Notes: generated by a model not told the origin, from the letters alone. Positions 1-12,054 are shown, numbered from the stretch's first letter. The stretch is DNA of 64,000 nt from Oxalobacteraceae bacterium OTU3CAMAD1 (GCA_024123915.1 CP099650.1:6510001-6574000); one strand, 5' to 3'. Translations and numbers: made by a program.

Positions 1-899
1 GCGTGGCCGCCGCCATCCGTGGCGCGCCGGTCATGACCTCGGGCGCGCGCGTGCGACTGGACAAGCGCGGCGTGGTGACGGTGGAAACCGACATGACCGA
101 TATCGGCACCGGCAGCTACACCATCATCGCGCAGACCGCCGCCGAGATGATGGGCGTGGCGCTGGACCAGGTGGTGGTGCGCCTGGGCGACTCGCGCTTT
201 CCGGAGTCGGCCGGTTCCGGCGGCCAGTGGGGCGCGGCGTCGTCGACGGCCGGCGTTTACGCCGCCTGCGTCCAGCTGCGGGAGGCGGTGGCAAAGCAGC
301 TCGGCTTCAACGTGGCCGACGCCACCTTCGCCCAGGGCCAGGTCAAATGGGGCGGGCGCAGCGTGGCCTTGCAGTCCGCCGCGCGCGAGCGCGAGCTGGT
401 TGGGGAGGACAAGATGGAGTACGGCGACCTGGCCCAGCGCTTCGCGCAGCAGACCTTCGGCGCGCACTTCGCCGAAGTGGCGGTGGACGCGTACACCGGC
501 GAGATCCGCATCCGGCGCATGCTGGCCGTATGCGCGGCGGGGCGCATCATCAATCCGAAGACGGCGCGCAGCCAGATCATCGGCGGCATGACGATGGGCG
601 CCGGCGCCGCGCTGATGGAAGACATGGTGATCGACAAGCGTGTCGGCTACTTCGTCAACCATGATCTGGCCGGATACGAGGTGCCGGTGCACGCCGACAT
701 TCCGCACCTGGACGCCATCTTCCTCGACGAGGCCGACGCCACCGCCGGGCCGTTGAAGGCGAAGGGCGTGGGCGAACTGGGGATCAGCGGCGTGGCTGCG
801 GCCATCGCCAACGCGGTGTACAACGCCACCGGAATACGGGTGCGGGAGTATCCGATCACACTGGATAAGTTGATCGGCAAGTTACCCAAGGTGGCGTAA
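1..899 (+). CDS. xanthine dehydrogenase family molybdopterin-binding subunit, C-terminal part (PaoC-like), cut by window edge
   Basis: This is the C-terminal ~298 residues of a molybdenum hydroxylase large subunit; the 5' part lies outside the window. The frame reads from base 3 to a TAA at 897. It carries the family's cofactor-binding segments VETDMTDIGTG and GSGGQW, and the C-terminal KAKGVGELG containing the catalytic-base glutamate of the family. It is clearly paralogous to the C-terminal half of the PaoC-like protein at 7792-9981, with long matching stretches. Small [2Fe-2S] and FAD subunits would be expected upstream, outside the window. It converges on the AraC gene, with 32 bases between stops. 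Substrate is unknown; aldehydes are likely by similarity to PaoC. Confidence 0.85.
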   Translation, partial: VAAAIRGAPVMTSGARVRLDKRGVVTVETDMTDIGTGSYTIIAQTAAEMMGVALDQVVVRLGDSRFPESAGSGGQWGAASSTAGVYAACVQLREAVAKQLGFNVADATFAQGQVKWGGRSVALQSAARERELVGEDKMEYGDLAQRFAQQTFGAHFAEVAVDAYTGEIRIRRMLAVCAAGRIINPKTARSQIIGGMTMGAGAALMEDMVIDKRVGYFVNHDLAGYEVPVHADIPHLDAIFLDEADATAGPLKAKGVGELGISGVAAAIANAVYNATGIRVREYPITLDKLIGKLPKVA

Positions 900-931
900 A
901 GCGACGGCGTGTAGCGTGACCACCGCCAGGG

Positions 932-1861
932 TTACACTCCGTCGGCGGCCCGGCCGCGCATCACCATGATGTCGCGCTTGGGCGACATTCCGTACAGGCG
1001 GCTGTACTCGCGGCTGAACTGGGACGGGCTTTCGTAGCCCACCTTGTAGGCCGCGCTGGCGGCATCCAGGTCCTCGTTCAGCATCAGGCGCTTCGCTTCG
1101 TTCAATCTGAGCCACTTCTGGTACTGCAAGGGACTCATGGCGGTCAACTGGCGAAAATGCTGGTGGAACGTGGTCGCGCTCATCTGCACCCGCGCCGCCA
1201 GATCCTCGACCCGCAGCGACTGCGTGAAATTCGTTTTCAGCCAGTCGATGGCCTTGGTGATGCGGTGCCCCTGGCTGTCCACCGCCGTGATCCGCCGCAG
1301 GCGCCCCGCCTGATCTCCCCGCAGCAACCGGTAGTAAATCTCGCGCTGTATCAACGGCGCGATCACCGGAATCGCGGCAGGGTCGTCCAGCAATGCCAGC
1401 AGCCGCTCGAGAGGCGCCAGGATATCCGCGGTCGCCATGCCAAGCCCCATGCCGGCGCCGGCGGCCGCCCCGTCCGGTGCCGGCAGCCCGCCCTGGGCGA
1501 TCAGTTCCGCGAGCACCCGCATATCGAGCTTCAACGCCAGCCCCACGCATGGCTGCTCCGCGCTGGCCGTCAGCACCTCCGAGCCGGCCGGCAAGTCCAG
1601 CGACGTCACCAGCAGCCGCGAGCTGTCATACATGTATCCCTCGCCGCCGACCCACAGGCGCTTGGCCCCCTGCGCGACGAACACGATGCTCGGCTCGACC
1701 ATGCACACGGTCGGCGGCGCGGCCTCGTCGCGCCTGAAAAAGCGCAGGTGCGGAATCGCCGTCTCGTAGTCGCCGCTGCCGCACAGCCGACCTTCAATGA
1801 TGCGGGCCAGCGCCCGCTGATGCGCGCCGCGCGGCGCCGCCATGTCGTCTGTCGATCTCAT
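932..1861 (-). CDS. AraC family transcriptional regulator (YqhC-like layout)
   Basis: A 309-residue DNA-binding regulator. The N-terminal ~190 residues look like the AraC_N cupin-type ligand domain, and the C-terminal ~100 residues hold two helix-turn-helix motifs of the AraC type (LAARVQMSATTFHQHFR, then YKVGYESPSQFSREYSRLYG). The frame is open further upstream, but the ATG at 1861 is preceded by a GGGAGG ribosome site about 10 bases away, and the upstream extension is arginine-rich and unlike the family. It is divergent from the zinc alcohol dehydrogenase at 2029. This matches the E. coli yqhC-yqhD arrangement, where the regulator responds to reactive aldehydes, so it probably controls that dehydrogenase. 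The specific inducer is inference. Confidence 0.88.
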   Translation of the reverse strand: MRSTDDMAAPRGAHQRALARIIEGRLCGSGDYETAIPHLRFFRRDEAAPPTVCMVEPSIVFVAQGAKRLWVGGEGYMYDSSRLLVTSLDLPAGSEVLTASAEQPCVGLALKLDMRVLAELIAQGGLPAPDGAAAGAGMGLGMATADILAPLERLLALLDDPAAIPVIAPLIQREIYYRLLRGDQAGRLRRITAVDSQGHRITKAIDWLKTNFTQSLRVEDLAARVQMSATTFHQHFRQLTAMSPLQYQKWLRLNEAKRLMLNEDLDAASAAYKVGYESPSQFSREYSRLYGMSPKRDIMVMRGRAADGV

Positions 1862-2028
1862 TCCACTCACATCCTCCCTGCACGATTCTAGCTTCCCGGG
1901 CAGGCCGCTGACTACCAAAAGACCGCGCCGCCGCCGAATCAGGCAAGAAATCCGGCGGAACGGGCTACCGATCGAACGCCCAGACACGGAAAATGTCCAT
2001 CTGTTCAAACGCACCAAGGAGTCTTCCC

Positions 2029-3078
2029 ATGCAAGTACACGCCTACGGCGCCCACGCCGCCGACAAGCCGCTCGAAACGCTGGCCATCACCCGCCGCGCC
2101 CCGGGCGCCCACGATGTCCTGATCGACATCGCCTTTTGCGGCATCTGCCACTCCGACCTGCACCAGGTGCGCGCCGAATGGGCCGGCACGCAGTACCCGT
2201 GCGTACCGGGCCACGAGATCGTCGGCCGCGTGTCGGCCGTCGGCGCGCACGTCACCGGCCACCAGGTCGGCGACCTGGTCGGCGTCGGCTGCCTGGTCGA
2301 CAGCTGCCAGCATTGCGCCGATTGCGACGACGGACTTGAAAATTATTGCGACGGCATGATCGGCACCTACAACTTTCCCACGCCGGACGCGCCGGGTTGG
2401 ACCCTGGGCGGCTATTCGGAGAAAATCGTCGTGCACGAGCGCTTCGTGCTGAAGGTGCGCCATCCGGAGGAACAGCTGGCCGCCGTCGCGCCGCTGCTGT
2501 GCGCCGGCATCACCACCTACTCGCCGCTGCGCCACTGGAACGCCGGTCCCGGCAAGAAAATCGGCGTGGTCGGCATCGGTGGCCTGGGCCACATGGGCAT
2601 CAAGCTGGCCCACGCGATGGGCGCCCACGTGGTGGCCTTCACCACCTCCGATTCGAAACGCGAAGCGGCGATCCAGCTGGGCGCCGACGAGGTGGTCGTC
2701 TCGAAAAACGCCGACGAGATGGCGGCCCACGCCAAGAGCTTCGACTTCATCCTCAACACGGTGGCGGCGCCGCACGACCTCGACGCCCTGCTGGTGCTGC
2801 TCAAGCGCGACGGCACCATGGCCCTGGTGGGCGCGCCGGCGACGCCACATCCATCGCCCAACGTCTTCAATCTGCTCATGAAGCGGCGCTCGATCGCCGG
2901 CTCGATGATCGGCGGCATCCCGGAAACCCAGGAGATGCTGGACTTCTGCGCCGAGCACGGCATCGTCGCCGACATCGAACTGGTGCGGGCCGACCAGATC
3001 AACGAATCCTACGAGCGCATGCTCAAGGGCGACGTGCGCTACCGTTTCGTGATCGACACCGCCACCTTGACGGTCTGA
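2029..3078 (+). CDS. zinc-dependent NAD(P) alcohol dehydrogenase (cinnamyl-alcohol/YahK type)
   Basis: A 349-residue medium-chain dehydrogenase that interconverts alcohols and aldehydes. It shows the catalytic zinc motif CGICHSDLH, the zinc-family signature PGHEIVGRV, the four-cysteine structural zinc lobe (CQHCADCDDGLENYC) and the Rossmann motif GIGGLGHMG. The ATG at 2029 is preceded by AAGGAG eight bases upstream; an in-frame start 36 bases earlier has no good ribosome site. It is divergent from the AraC regulator at 932-1861. In context it probably reduces toxic aldehydes to alcohols, complementing the aldehyde-oxidising Pao operon at 7792-11577. The exact substrate cannot be read from sequence. 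Confidence 0.92.
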   Translation: MQVHAYGAHAADKPLETLAITRRAPGAHDVLIDIAFCGICHSDLHQVRAEWAGTQYPCVPGHEIVGRVSAVGAHVTGHQVGDLVGVGCLVDSCQHCADCDDGLENYCDGMIGTYNFPTPDAPGWTLGGYSEKIVVHERFVLKVRHPEEQLAAVAPLLCAGITTYSPLRHWNAGPGKKIGVVGIGGLGHMGIKLAHAMGAHVVAFTTSDSKREAAIQLGADEVVVSKNADEMAAHAKSFDFILNTVAAPHDLDALLVLLKRDGTMALVGAPATPHPSPNVFNLLMKRRSIAGSMIGGIPETQEMLDFCAEHGIVADIELVRADQINESYERMLKGDVRYRFVIDTATLTV

Positions 3079-5439
<2,361 letters not shown>

Positions 5440-5450
5440 GTTGAGGAGAC

Positions 5451-5546
5451 ACGTAGGGCGGATTAGGCGGAACGCCGTAATCCGCCATGCATGCGCCGTC
5501 GGCGGCTCATGGCGGATTACGCGCTGCGCGCTAATCCGCCCTGCGT
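5451..5546. repeat. REP-like inverted pair, copy 1
   Basis: Two hairpin units in inverted orientation. The first (plus) has stem GGCGGATTA/TAATCCGCC around the long loop GGCGGAACGCCG (class A). The second (minus) has the same stem around a short GC-rich loop (class B). The outer ends ACGTAGGGC and GCCCTGCGT are nearly complementary. It sits between the convergent ends of katG and a LysR gene. The same element recurs at 14441, 27161, 37511 and 62641. Confidence 0.9.
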
Positions 5547-5556
5547 AAATACGTAA

Positions 5557-6480
5557 TCAACTTCCCGACAACTGACTCGCCAACGCCTCGCGCTCAAACG
5601 CCTCCACGACGAAATCGACAAAAGCCCGCGTCTTGGCCGGCAACTGCGTGCGGCTCGGATAGTACAGCGAGATCATCCCCGCATCGACATACCACTCCGG
5701 CAGCAAGCGCACCAGCGTACCCTGCCGCAGGGCCTCCAGCACGTCCGACATCGCCAGCACCGCCACGCCGACACCCATCACCGCCGCCGCGCACACGGCC
5801 TGCGGATCGCTCAGCACCGCCAGCGGGCGCAGTTCCAGCCCCGCCTCCTCCCCCGCCACATTACGCATGGTCCAGTCGCGCAAACGGCCGCTTTGCAAAA
5901 AGCGCATGCCGACCGCCTCGGCGCCGGCCAGCTCACTCGGGTGCGACGGCACGGCGCGTCCGGCCAACCACGACGGCGCGGCCACGGCCACCAGATGGGC
6001 AGGCGCCAGCGCGCGCGCCACCACGCCGGGATTGAGGTGAAAGCCGCCACCGATGGCGGCATCATAGCCCTCGCCGATCAGGTCGACCTGGCGGTTCTCC
6101 AGATGCCATTCCGGCCGTATGCCGGGATAGCGCGCCAGAAATGCCGGAAGCTGCGGCAGCACATAGCCGATGCCGAAGTTAGGCGCCAGGCTCACCTTCA
6201 GAATGCCGGTCGGCCGTTGCTGTTCGGTCGAGACGTCCGCCAGCGCCGCTTGCAAGCCGTCGAGATTGGCGCCTATGCCGGCGAGCAGCCGTTCGCCGGC
6301 CTCGGTCAGGTGCAAGCGCCGGGTGGAGCGCTGGAACAGGCGCGCGCCGAGGTTCTTTTCCAGCATGGCGACATTGCGGCTGACCGCCGCCGGCGTCAAG
6401 CCAAGCCGCCGCGCGGCCTCCGAAAAGCTGGCCGCTTCGGCCGCCCGCACAAAACATTCGAGATTGCTGAGAGTTTCCAT
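5557..6480 (-). CDS. LysR family transcriptional regulator
   Basis: A 307-residue regulator with the usual LysR layout: N-terminal winged helix (FSEAARRLGLTPAAVSRNVAMLEKNLG, then LFQRSTRRLHLTEAGERLL) and a periplasmic-binding-protein-like effector domain from about residue 90. It is divergent from the SDR/NTF2-like pair at 6592-7788 and shares a 111-base AT-richer promoter region with it. By the usual LysR logic it probably controls those genes and itself. The effector is unknown. Confidence 0.92.
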   Translation of the reverse strand: METLSNLECFVRAAEAASFSEAARRLGLTPAAVSRNVAMLEKNLGARLFQRSTRRLHLTEAGERLLAGIGANLDGLQAALADVSTEQQRPTGILKVSLAPNFGIGYVLPQLPAFLARYPGIRPEWHLENRQVDLIGEGYDAAIGGGFHLNPGVVARALAPAHLVAVAAPSWLAGRAVPSHPSELAGAEAVGMRFLQSGRLRDWTMRNVAGEEAGLELRPLAVLSDPQAVCAAAVMGVGVAVLAMSDVLEALRQGTLVRLLPEWYVDAGMISLYYPSRTQLPAKTRAFVDFVVEAFEREALASQLSGS

Positions 6481-6591
6481 GCATCGATCTTATACCAATA
6501 CTTGAAAATATTTAAAGCTATTCCGCACTAATCAAAGGGTAATAAAAGGCGGATAGTAGATCCATCGACAAACCACTTCAAGGAAAACATC

Positions 6592-7368
6592 ATGAACACC
6601 ACCACCAACACCATCATCGCCAACCTGCCGTTGCAAGGCAAAGTCGCCATCGTCACCGGCGGTTCGCGCGGCATCGGCGCGGCCATCGTCAAACGCCTGG
6701 CCCGCGATGGCGCCAGGGTCGCCTTCAGCTACGCCGCCTCGCCGGACCGCGCAAGCCAGGTGGTCGCTGAAATCGAGGCGCTCGGCGGCCAGGCGCTGGC
6801 CATCCGCGCCGACCAGGCCAAGGCCGACGAGGTGTCGGCGATGGTCAAACAGGCGCACGCCCATTTCGGCCGTCTCGACATCCTGGTCAATTCGGCCGGG
6901 GTGTTCGTCACCGGCAAGGTGGACGATCCTGAGGCCGACCTGGCCGGCTTCGCGCGCCAGATCGACGTCAACGTCAAAGGTGTGGCCGCCGCCGTGCGCG
7001 CCGCCGTCCCGTTGATGGCCGATGGCGGCCGCGTGGTATCGATCGGCACCACGGGCGCCGACCGCATCGCCTTCCCCGGCGTGGCCGACTATGTCGCCTC
7101 GAAGGCGGCGGTGGCGGCCTACACCCGTGGCTGGGCGCGCGACCTCGGTGCGCGTAATATCACCGTCAACGTGATCCAGCCCGGCGCCATCGACACCGAG
7201 ATGAATCCGGATAACGGCGACTTCGCCGAGACGCTGAAAAACATGGCCGCGCTGGGCCGCTATGGCCGGCCGGAGGAAATCGCCGCCGCCGTCGCCTTCC
7301 TGGCAGGCCCGGACGCCAGCTACATCACCGGCGCCACCCTGAACGTCGACGGCGGCCAGATCGCTTAA
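6592..7368 (+). CDS. SDR family oxidoreductase (3-oxoacyl-ACP reductase-like)
   Basis: A 258-residue short-chain dehydrogenase. It has the nucleotide-binding TGGSRGIG, the NSAG motif and the catalytic serine and YxxxK (ADYVASKAAV); the C-terminal GATLNVDGGQIA is typical of FabG-like enzymes. The Rossmann-loop residues suggest NADP(H) or NAD(H) without deciding. AAGGA precedes the ATG. Nine bases separate its stop from the NTF2-like gene, so the two are one transcript, probably under the divergent LysR gene. The substrate is not predictable. Confidence 0.93.
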   Translation: MNTTTNTIIANLPLQGKVAIVTGGSRGIGAAIVKRLARDGARVAFSYAASPDRASQVVAEIEALGGQALAIRADQAKADEVSAMVKQAHAHFGRLDILVNSAGVFVTGKVDDPEADLAGFARQIDVNVKGVAAAVRAAVPLMADGGRVVSIGTTGADRIAFPGVADYVASKAAVAAYTRGWARDLGARNITVNVIQPGAIDTEMNPDNGDFAETLKNMAALGRYGRPEEIAAAVAFLAGPDASYITGATLNVDGGQIA

Positions 7369-7377
7369 GGAGAGAAC

Positions 7378-7788
7378 GTGAACACCAGCCTAACCAACGA
7401 CCCGGTGCAAATCGCCGAAACCTTCTTCGCGCACTGGAGCGCCAACCGTATCGACGAGGCGCTGGCGATGTTGTCCGAGGACGTCCTGTACGACAACGTG
7501 CCCTTCCCCGACATCGTCGGCCGCGCCGGGGTCGAAGCGTTCCATCGCGGCTTCGGCATCGGCACCGACTTCCTGGTCGACTGGCAGGTGACGCATATCG
7601 CGGCGGCCGGCAACGTCGTCCTGAACGAGCGGATCGACATCTTCCGCCACAAGAACGGCGGCACCATTACCTTGCCGGTCATGGGCACGGTCACCGTTGA
7701 AAACGGCGAGATCACCGTTTGGCGCGATTACTTCGATCCGGCCGATTTCGATCGCCAGCTCAAACACGCCAAGGGGAGTAAGAACTGA
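7378..7788 (+). CDS. NTF2-like/limonene-epoxide-hydrolase-fold protein
   Basis: A 136-residue protein of the SnoaL/NTF2-like superfamily (small cone-shaped alpha+beta barrel). It shows the family pattern of an N-terminal helix with AEPF/W residues, a conserved middle NVPFPDIVGRAGV, and a C-terminal GEITVWRDYFDPADF resembling limonene-1,2-epoxide hydrolases. The start is GTG at 7378, with AAGGAGAG just upstream overlapping the end of the SDR gene, so translation is probably coupled. It may act on the SDR product or be a small hydrolase or isomerase. Its stop lies three bases from the convergent stop of the PaoC-like gene. Confidence 0.85.
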   Translation: MNTSLTNDPVQIAETFFAHWSANRIDEALAMLSEDVLYDNVPFPDIVGRAGVEAFHRGFGIGTDFLVDWQVTHIAAAGNVVLNERIDIFRHKNGGTITLPVMGTVTVENGEITVWRDYFDPADFDRQLKHAKGSKN

Positions 7789-7791
7789 CGT

Positions 7792-9981
7792 TTATACAGG
7801 TGGCAGGCCTGGAAGAAGCTTGTCCAGCGTGACCGGATAATCCCTTACCCGCACGCCGGTGGCGTTGTAGACGGCGTTGGCGATCGCCGCGCCGACGCCG
7901 CACAGACCCAGTTCGCCGATCCCCTTGGCCTTCATCGGCGACGACAGCGGGTCGGTCTCGTCGAGGAAGATCACCTCCTGCTTCGGGATGTCGGCATGCA
8001 CCGGCACCTCGTAGCCAGCCAGGTCGTGGTTGACGAAGAAGCCGGCGCGCTTGTCGACCACCAGCTCCTCCATCAGCGCCGAACCCACGCCCATCGTCAT
8101 CGCGCCGATCACCTGGCTGCGCGCGGTCTTCGGATTGAGAATGCGGCCCGCCGCGCACACGGCCAACATGCGCCGCACGCGCACCTCGCCGGTGGCGGCG
8201 TCGACGCCCACCTCGACGAAATGCGCGCCGAACGTCGATTGCTGGAATTTCTTATCCAGGTCGCCGAACTCCATGCTGTCCTCCACGACGATCTCGCCGC
8301 TTTCCGCCGCCCGCCCCAAGGGTGCGGTGCGCGCGCCGACCCGCACCTGGCCGTCGGCGAACAGCGCCTCGCCGGCGCCCAGGCCCAGGCGCTGGACCAC
8401 CGCCTCGCGCAGCTTGACGCAGGCCGCGTAGACGCCGGCCGTCGAGCAGTTGGCGCCGAACTGGCCGCCGGAACCCGACGACACCGGGAACGCCGAGTCG
8501 CCCAGGCGCACGCTCACCTTGTCCATGCCCACGCCCAGCATCTCCGCCGCCGTCTGGGCGATGATGGTGTAGCTGCCGGTGCCGATATCGGTCATGTCGG
8601 TTTCCACCGTCACGCGGCCGTCGCGGTCGAGCCGCACGCGCGCGCCGGACTTCAGCAACAGGTTGTTGCGGAAGGCGGCAGCCACGCCCACGCCGACCAG
8701 CCAGCGGCCGTCGCGCGTCTTGCCCGGCTGCGCCTGGCGATTCTTCCAGCCGAAGCGCTCGGCGCCGGTGCGCAGGCATTCGATCAGGCTGCGCTGCGAA
8801 AAGTGCCGGTCCTTCTTTTCCGGATCGACCTTGGTGTCGTTGATGATGCGGAAGCGCACCGGGTCGATCTTCAGCTTCTCGGCCATTTCATCCATCGCGA
8901 TCTCCAGCGCCATCAGGCCGGGCGCCTCGCCCGGCGCGCGCATGGCGTTGGCTTCGGGCAGATCGAGCAACGCCATACGCGTGGCCATCAAGCGGTTGGC
9001 GCCGGCGTAAAGCAGGCGGGTTTGCTGGACCGCGTCCTCCGGACTGCCGCCGGGCAGGTTGCCGGTCCACGTCTCGTGGGCGATCGCGGTGATGGCGCCG
9101 TCGCGCGTGGCGCCGATGCGGATGCGCTGGATCGTCGAGGCCCGGTGCGTGGTGTTGTTGGCGATGAACGGGCGGCTCAACGCCACCTTGACCGGCCGCT
9201 TGGCGGCCCGCGCCCCCAGCGCGGCCAGCACGGCGTCCGAACGCAGGAACAACTTGCCGCCGAAGCCTCCGCCGATGAACGGCGACACCAGGCGCACCTT
9301 CTCCTTGGGTATGCCCAAGGTGGTGGCCAGGTCGGTGCGGGTCCAGTCGATCATCTGGTTCGAGGTCCACACGGTGAGCTGGTCGCCCTTCCACGCCGCG
9401 ATCGACGCGTACGGCTCCATCATCGCGTGCGTGTTGCCGGGCGTGGTGTACTCGGCATCCAGCCGCACCGGCGCGTCGGCGTAAACGCCGGCGAAGTCGC
9501 CGATGGCCGGCGGGGCGTCCTTGGGCAAGGTGGCGGAGCCCCTGACGGCGGCCAGGTCGTATTTCCCCTTTTGCTCGGCATATTTGACCTTGACCAGCTG
9601 CGCGGCCGAGCGGGCCTGCTCGAAGCTCTCGGCCACCACCAGCCCGATGGCCTGGTGATAGTGCTCGATATTCGGCCCGCCCAGCAGCTTGGCGGTGTTG
9701 AAATTGCCCTTGCCTAGCTTGCCCGCCGATTCGGCGGTGACGATGGCGATCACGCCGGGCGCGCGGCGTGCCTCGGTCAGGTCCATCGACTCGATGCGGC
9801 CCTTGGCGATGGCCGCGCCGATGACGCAGCCGTAGGCGGCGTTGGGCGCGGCCTTGTGCTGCTCGTACGCGTAGGTGGCCGCGCCGGTGGTCTTGAGCGC
9901 GCCGTCGATGCGGTTGTGCGGGCGGCCGACGACCTTGAGCTGGTCGATCGGATTGGTAGTGGCGGCTTTATCGAATTTCAT
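7792..9981 (-). CDS. paoC: aldehyde oxidoreductase molybdenum-binding subunit PaoC-like
   Basis: A 729-residue large subunit of the xanthine-oxidase family, matching E. coli PaoC in length. It binds the molybdenum cofactor and oxidises aldehydes (aromatic ones in PaoC) to acids. Visible family segments include SPFIGGGFGGKL in the middle, MRAPGEAPG, DIGTGSYTI and GSGGQFGA, and the C-terminal KGIGELG with the catalytic glutamate. The start is MKFDKAAT at 9981, four bases after the paoB stop. It is the last gene of paoABC. No XdhC/PaoD-type cofactor-insertion chaperone gene is seen in the window. A second, truncated paralogue lies at 1-899. Confidence 0.93.
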   Translation of the reverse strand: MKFDKAATTNPIDQLKVVGRPHNRIDGALKTTGAATYAYEQHKAAPNAAYGCVIGAAIAKGRIESMDLTEARRAPGVIAIVTAESAGKLGKGNFNTAKLLGGPNIEHYHQAIGLVVAESFEQARSAAQLVKVKYAEQKGKYDLAAVRGSATLPKDAPPAIGDFAGVYADAPVRLDAEYTTPGNTHAMMEPYASIAAWKGDQLTVWTSNQMIDWTRTDLATTLGIPKEKVRLVSPFIGGGFGGKLFLRSDAVLAALGARAAKRPVKVALSRPFIANNTTHRASTIQRIRIGATRDGAITAIAHETWTGNLPGGSPEDAVQQTRLLYAGANRLMATRMALLDLPEANAMRAPGEAPGLMALEIAMDEMAEKLKIDPVRFRIINDTKVDPEKKDRHFSQRSLIECLRTGAERFGWKNRQAQPGKTRDGRWLVGVGVAAAFRNNLLLKSGARVRLDRDGRVTVETDMTDIGTGSYTIIAQTAAEMLGVGMDKVSVRLGDSAFPVSSGSGGQFGANCSTAGVYAACVKLREAVVQRLGLGAGEALFADGQVRVGARTAPLGRAAESGEIVVEDSMEFGDLDKKFQQSTFGAHFVEVGVDAATGEVRVRRMLAVCAAGRILNPKTARSQVIGAMTMGVGSALMEELVVDKRAGFFVNHDLAGYEVPVHADIPKQEVIFLDETDPLSSPMKAKGIGELGLCGVGAAIANAVYNATGVRVRDYPVTLDKLLPGLPPV

Positions 9982-9985
9982 GGCA

Positions 9986-10939
9986 TTACCCTTTCTTCGC
10001 GTCGGCCAGCATGGCGGCGAGCGTGCGTTGCACCAGCGGGATCTTGAAGGCGTTTTCCTCGGTCGTGCGCGCCCCTTGCAGCAGGCGTTCGGCGACAGCG
10101 CCGGCGCCGCGCGGCAGCAAGCGGTCGGCCTCCTCCACCCGCCACGGCTTGTGGGCGACGCCGCCGACTGCCACCCGCCCGCTGCCGTCGCGCTGGACCA
10201 CCAGCGCCACCGACACCAGCGCGAACGCGTACGAGGCGCGGTCGCGCACCTTGTGGTACAGGTGCTGGCCACCGAGCGGTTTGGACAAGGTGACGGCGGT
10301 GATCAATTCACCCGGCAGCAGCGCCGTTTCGATGTGCGGCGTGGCGCCGGGCAGGCGATGGAAGTCGGCGATCGGAATCGTGCGCACGGCGCCGTCGGGC
10401 CGCACCGTCTCGACCTGCGCGTCGAGCAGGCGCATGGCGATGGCCATGTCGCTTGGATGGGTGGCGATGCAGGCGTCGCTGGCGCCGATGACGGCGTGCG
10501 CGCGGCTAAAGCCGCCGATGGCGGAACAGCCGCTGCCCGGCCGGCGCTTATTGCATGCCTGGTTGGTGTCGTAAAAGTAAGGGCAGCGGGTGCGCTGCAG
10601 CAGGTTGCCGGCGGTGGTGGCCTTGTTGCGCAGCTGCGCCGAGGCGCCCGCCAGCAAGGCGCGCGACAGCACGCCGTAGTCGCGCCGCACCGTCGCATCG
10701 GCCGCCAGTTCGGTGTTGCGCACCAGCGCGCCGATGCGCAGGCCGCCTTCGGCGGTCGGCTCGATCTTGTCCAGACCCAGGCCGTTGACATCGACCAGAT
10801 GTGCCGGCGTTTCGATCTCGAGCTTCATCAGGTCCAGCAGATTGGTGCCGCCGGCGATGAAGCGGGCGCCTGGAACCGTGGCCGCCGCGACGGCTGCCTC
10901 CACCGGCGTTCCGGCGCGCTGATAGGTGAAGACCTTCAT
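9986..10939 (-). CDS. paoB: aldehyde oxidoreductase FAD-binding subunit PaoB-like
   Basis: A 317-residue FAD-binding subunit (PaoB is about the same size). The N-terminal FAD-binding loop is [15 protein letters not shown] cysteine cluster around residues 120-145 (RCPYFYD, ACNKR, PGSGCS) matches the extra [4Fe-4S] site that marks PaoB among FAD subunits. It passes electrons from the molybdenum subunit to its FAD and on to an acceptor. Its ATG overlaps the paoA stop by four bases (ATGA), and its stop is four bases from paoC, so the three are translationally coupled. Confidence 0.93.
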   Translation of the reverse strand: MKVFTYQRAGTPVEAAVAAATVPGARFIAGGTNLLDLMKLEIETPAHLVDVNGLGLDKIEPTAEGGLRIGALVRNTELAADATVRRDYGVLSRALLAGASAQLRNKATTAGNLLQRTRCPYFYDTNQACNKRRPGSGCSAIGGFSRAHAVIGASDACIATHPSDMAIAMRLLDAQVETVRPDGAVRTIPIADFHRLPGATPHIETALLPGELITAVTLSKPLGGQHLYHKVRDRASYAFALVSVALVVQRDGSGRVAVGGVAHKPWRVEEADRLLPRGAGAVAERLLQGARTTEENAFKIPLVQRTLAAMLADAKKG

Positions 10940-11577
10940 GCCGCACCTCCCACTTCGACGATGGCGTCGAGGATGTTGGCGTAGGCGCCGCAGCGGCAGA
11001 TATTGCCGCTCATGCGTTCGCGGATTTCGTCGGCGCTGAACAGCGGACGCACGGTCAGCGACGGGCTGACATGGCTCGGGATGCCCTGCTTGATTTCATC
11101 GAGCACCGCGATGGCCGAACAGATTTGTCCCGGCGTGCAGTAGCCGCATTGGTAGCCATCATGCTTGATGAACGCCGCCTGCATCGGATGCAGCTTGTCC
11201 TGCTGGCCCACGCCTTCGATGGTGGTGACCTGCGCACCCTCGTGCATCACCGCCAGAGTGAGACAGGAGTTGATGCGGCGGCCGTCGACCATCACCGTGC
11301 AGGCGCCGCACTGACCGTGGTCGCAGCCCTTCTTGGTGCCGGTCAGGTGCAGGTGTTCGCGCAAGGCGTCGAGCAAGGTGGTGCGCGTATCCAGGTGCAG
11401 CGTGTGCGGCTTGTCGTTGACGCGCAACGATACCTTGGTAATGAAGGGGGCGTTGCTGAAATCCGTGGCCACGCGCTCCTGGGCATGCGCCAGTGGCACT
11501 GCCACCGCCGTCGCCGACACCGCGCCGGCGATCAGCAGCTCGCGCCGGGTTATCTTGATCTCGCTGGAATTGTCCAT
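10936..11577 (-). CDS. paoA: aldehyde oxidoreductase [2Fe-2S] subunit PaoA-like, Tat-exported
   Basis: A 213-residue iron-sulfur subunit with a twin-arginine signal (TRRELLIAG followed by a hydrophobic stretch ending AHAQ). The whole folded PaoABC complex is therefore probably carried to the periplasm. The plant-type cluster cysteines are in [12 protein letters not shown] and the second [2Fe-2S] cluster in CGYCTPGQ and GNICRCGAY. It is the first gene of the paoABC operon. The gene 51 bases downstream of the paoA start region on the same strand (11629-12054) may share its promoter. Confidence 0.93.
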   Translation of the reverse strand: MDNSSEIKITRRELLIAGAVSATAVAVPLAHAQERVATDFSNAPFITKVSLRVNDKPHTLHLDTRTTLLDALREHLHLTGTKKGCDHGQCGACTVMVDGRRINSCLTLAVMHEGAQVTTIEGVGQQDKLHPMQAAFIKHDGYQCGYCTPGQICSAIAVLDEIKQGIPSHVSPSLTVRPLFSADEIRERMSGNICRCGAYANILDAIVEVGGAA

Positions 11578-11628
11578 GGGGTTCCGATCTGTGTTCAGGT
11601 GAAAAAGCGTGGGGAAATACGGGCAGCG

Positions 11629-12054
11629 CTATTCGGCCAGCTCGATCTTTACTTTGATGTCGCCTGCGCGCTTGAACACGGCCAGACCGGTGTCGACGCG
11701 CCCCAGCGGGATCAGTCCCGGCGAGTAGGCGAAATCCTTGTAGTAGAAGGCCAGGTTGCCCCACGGCGCGTAATAGGCGATGGTTCCCACCGTCGGCGTG
11801 GCGCCGGCAGGCGCGCCGGCGGTGGACAGCTTGCGATCGAGGTAGACGATTTTCTCGGTGCCGGCATAGTCGCCAAGCGTCAGCGTGAGCGGCAACCTGG
11901 AGATGAAGTCGCGCGTGGTCGGGTTGTCCGCCAAGGTCGCGGCGATGACCTGCCCGTCCACGGTGATACGGATTTGTTGGGCGTGCGCGGGAGCGGCCGC
12001 CATAAGAGCCATCGCCATAGTCGTCAATGAAAAAAATAGTGTGTGCGGTCGCAT
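11629..12054 (-). CDS. exported cyclophilin-like fold protein
   Basis: A 141-residue protein with a signal peptide (MRPHTLFFSL to about APAHAQ). The mature part resembles the small cyclophilin-like domain family (IRITVDGQVIAATLADNPTTRDF, then LPLTLTLGDYAGTEKI and a YYAPWGNLAFYY segment). These proteins share a fold with cyclophilins but proline isomerase activity is not established. It lies just upstream of paoA on the same strand, so it may be the first gene of that transcript. Its role there is unknown; a periplasmic partner of the Tat-exported oxidoreductase is a guess. Confidence 0.8.
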   Translation of the reverse strand: MRPHTLFFSLTTMAMALMAAAPAHAQQIRITVDGQVIAATLADNPTTRDFISRLPLTLTLGDYAGTEKIVYLDRKLSTAGAPAGATPTVGTIAYYAPWGNLAFYYKDFAYSPGLIPLGRVDTGLAVFKRAGDIKVKIELAE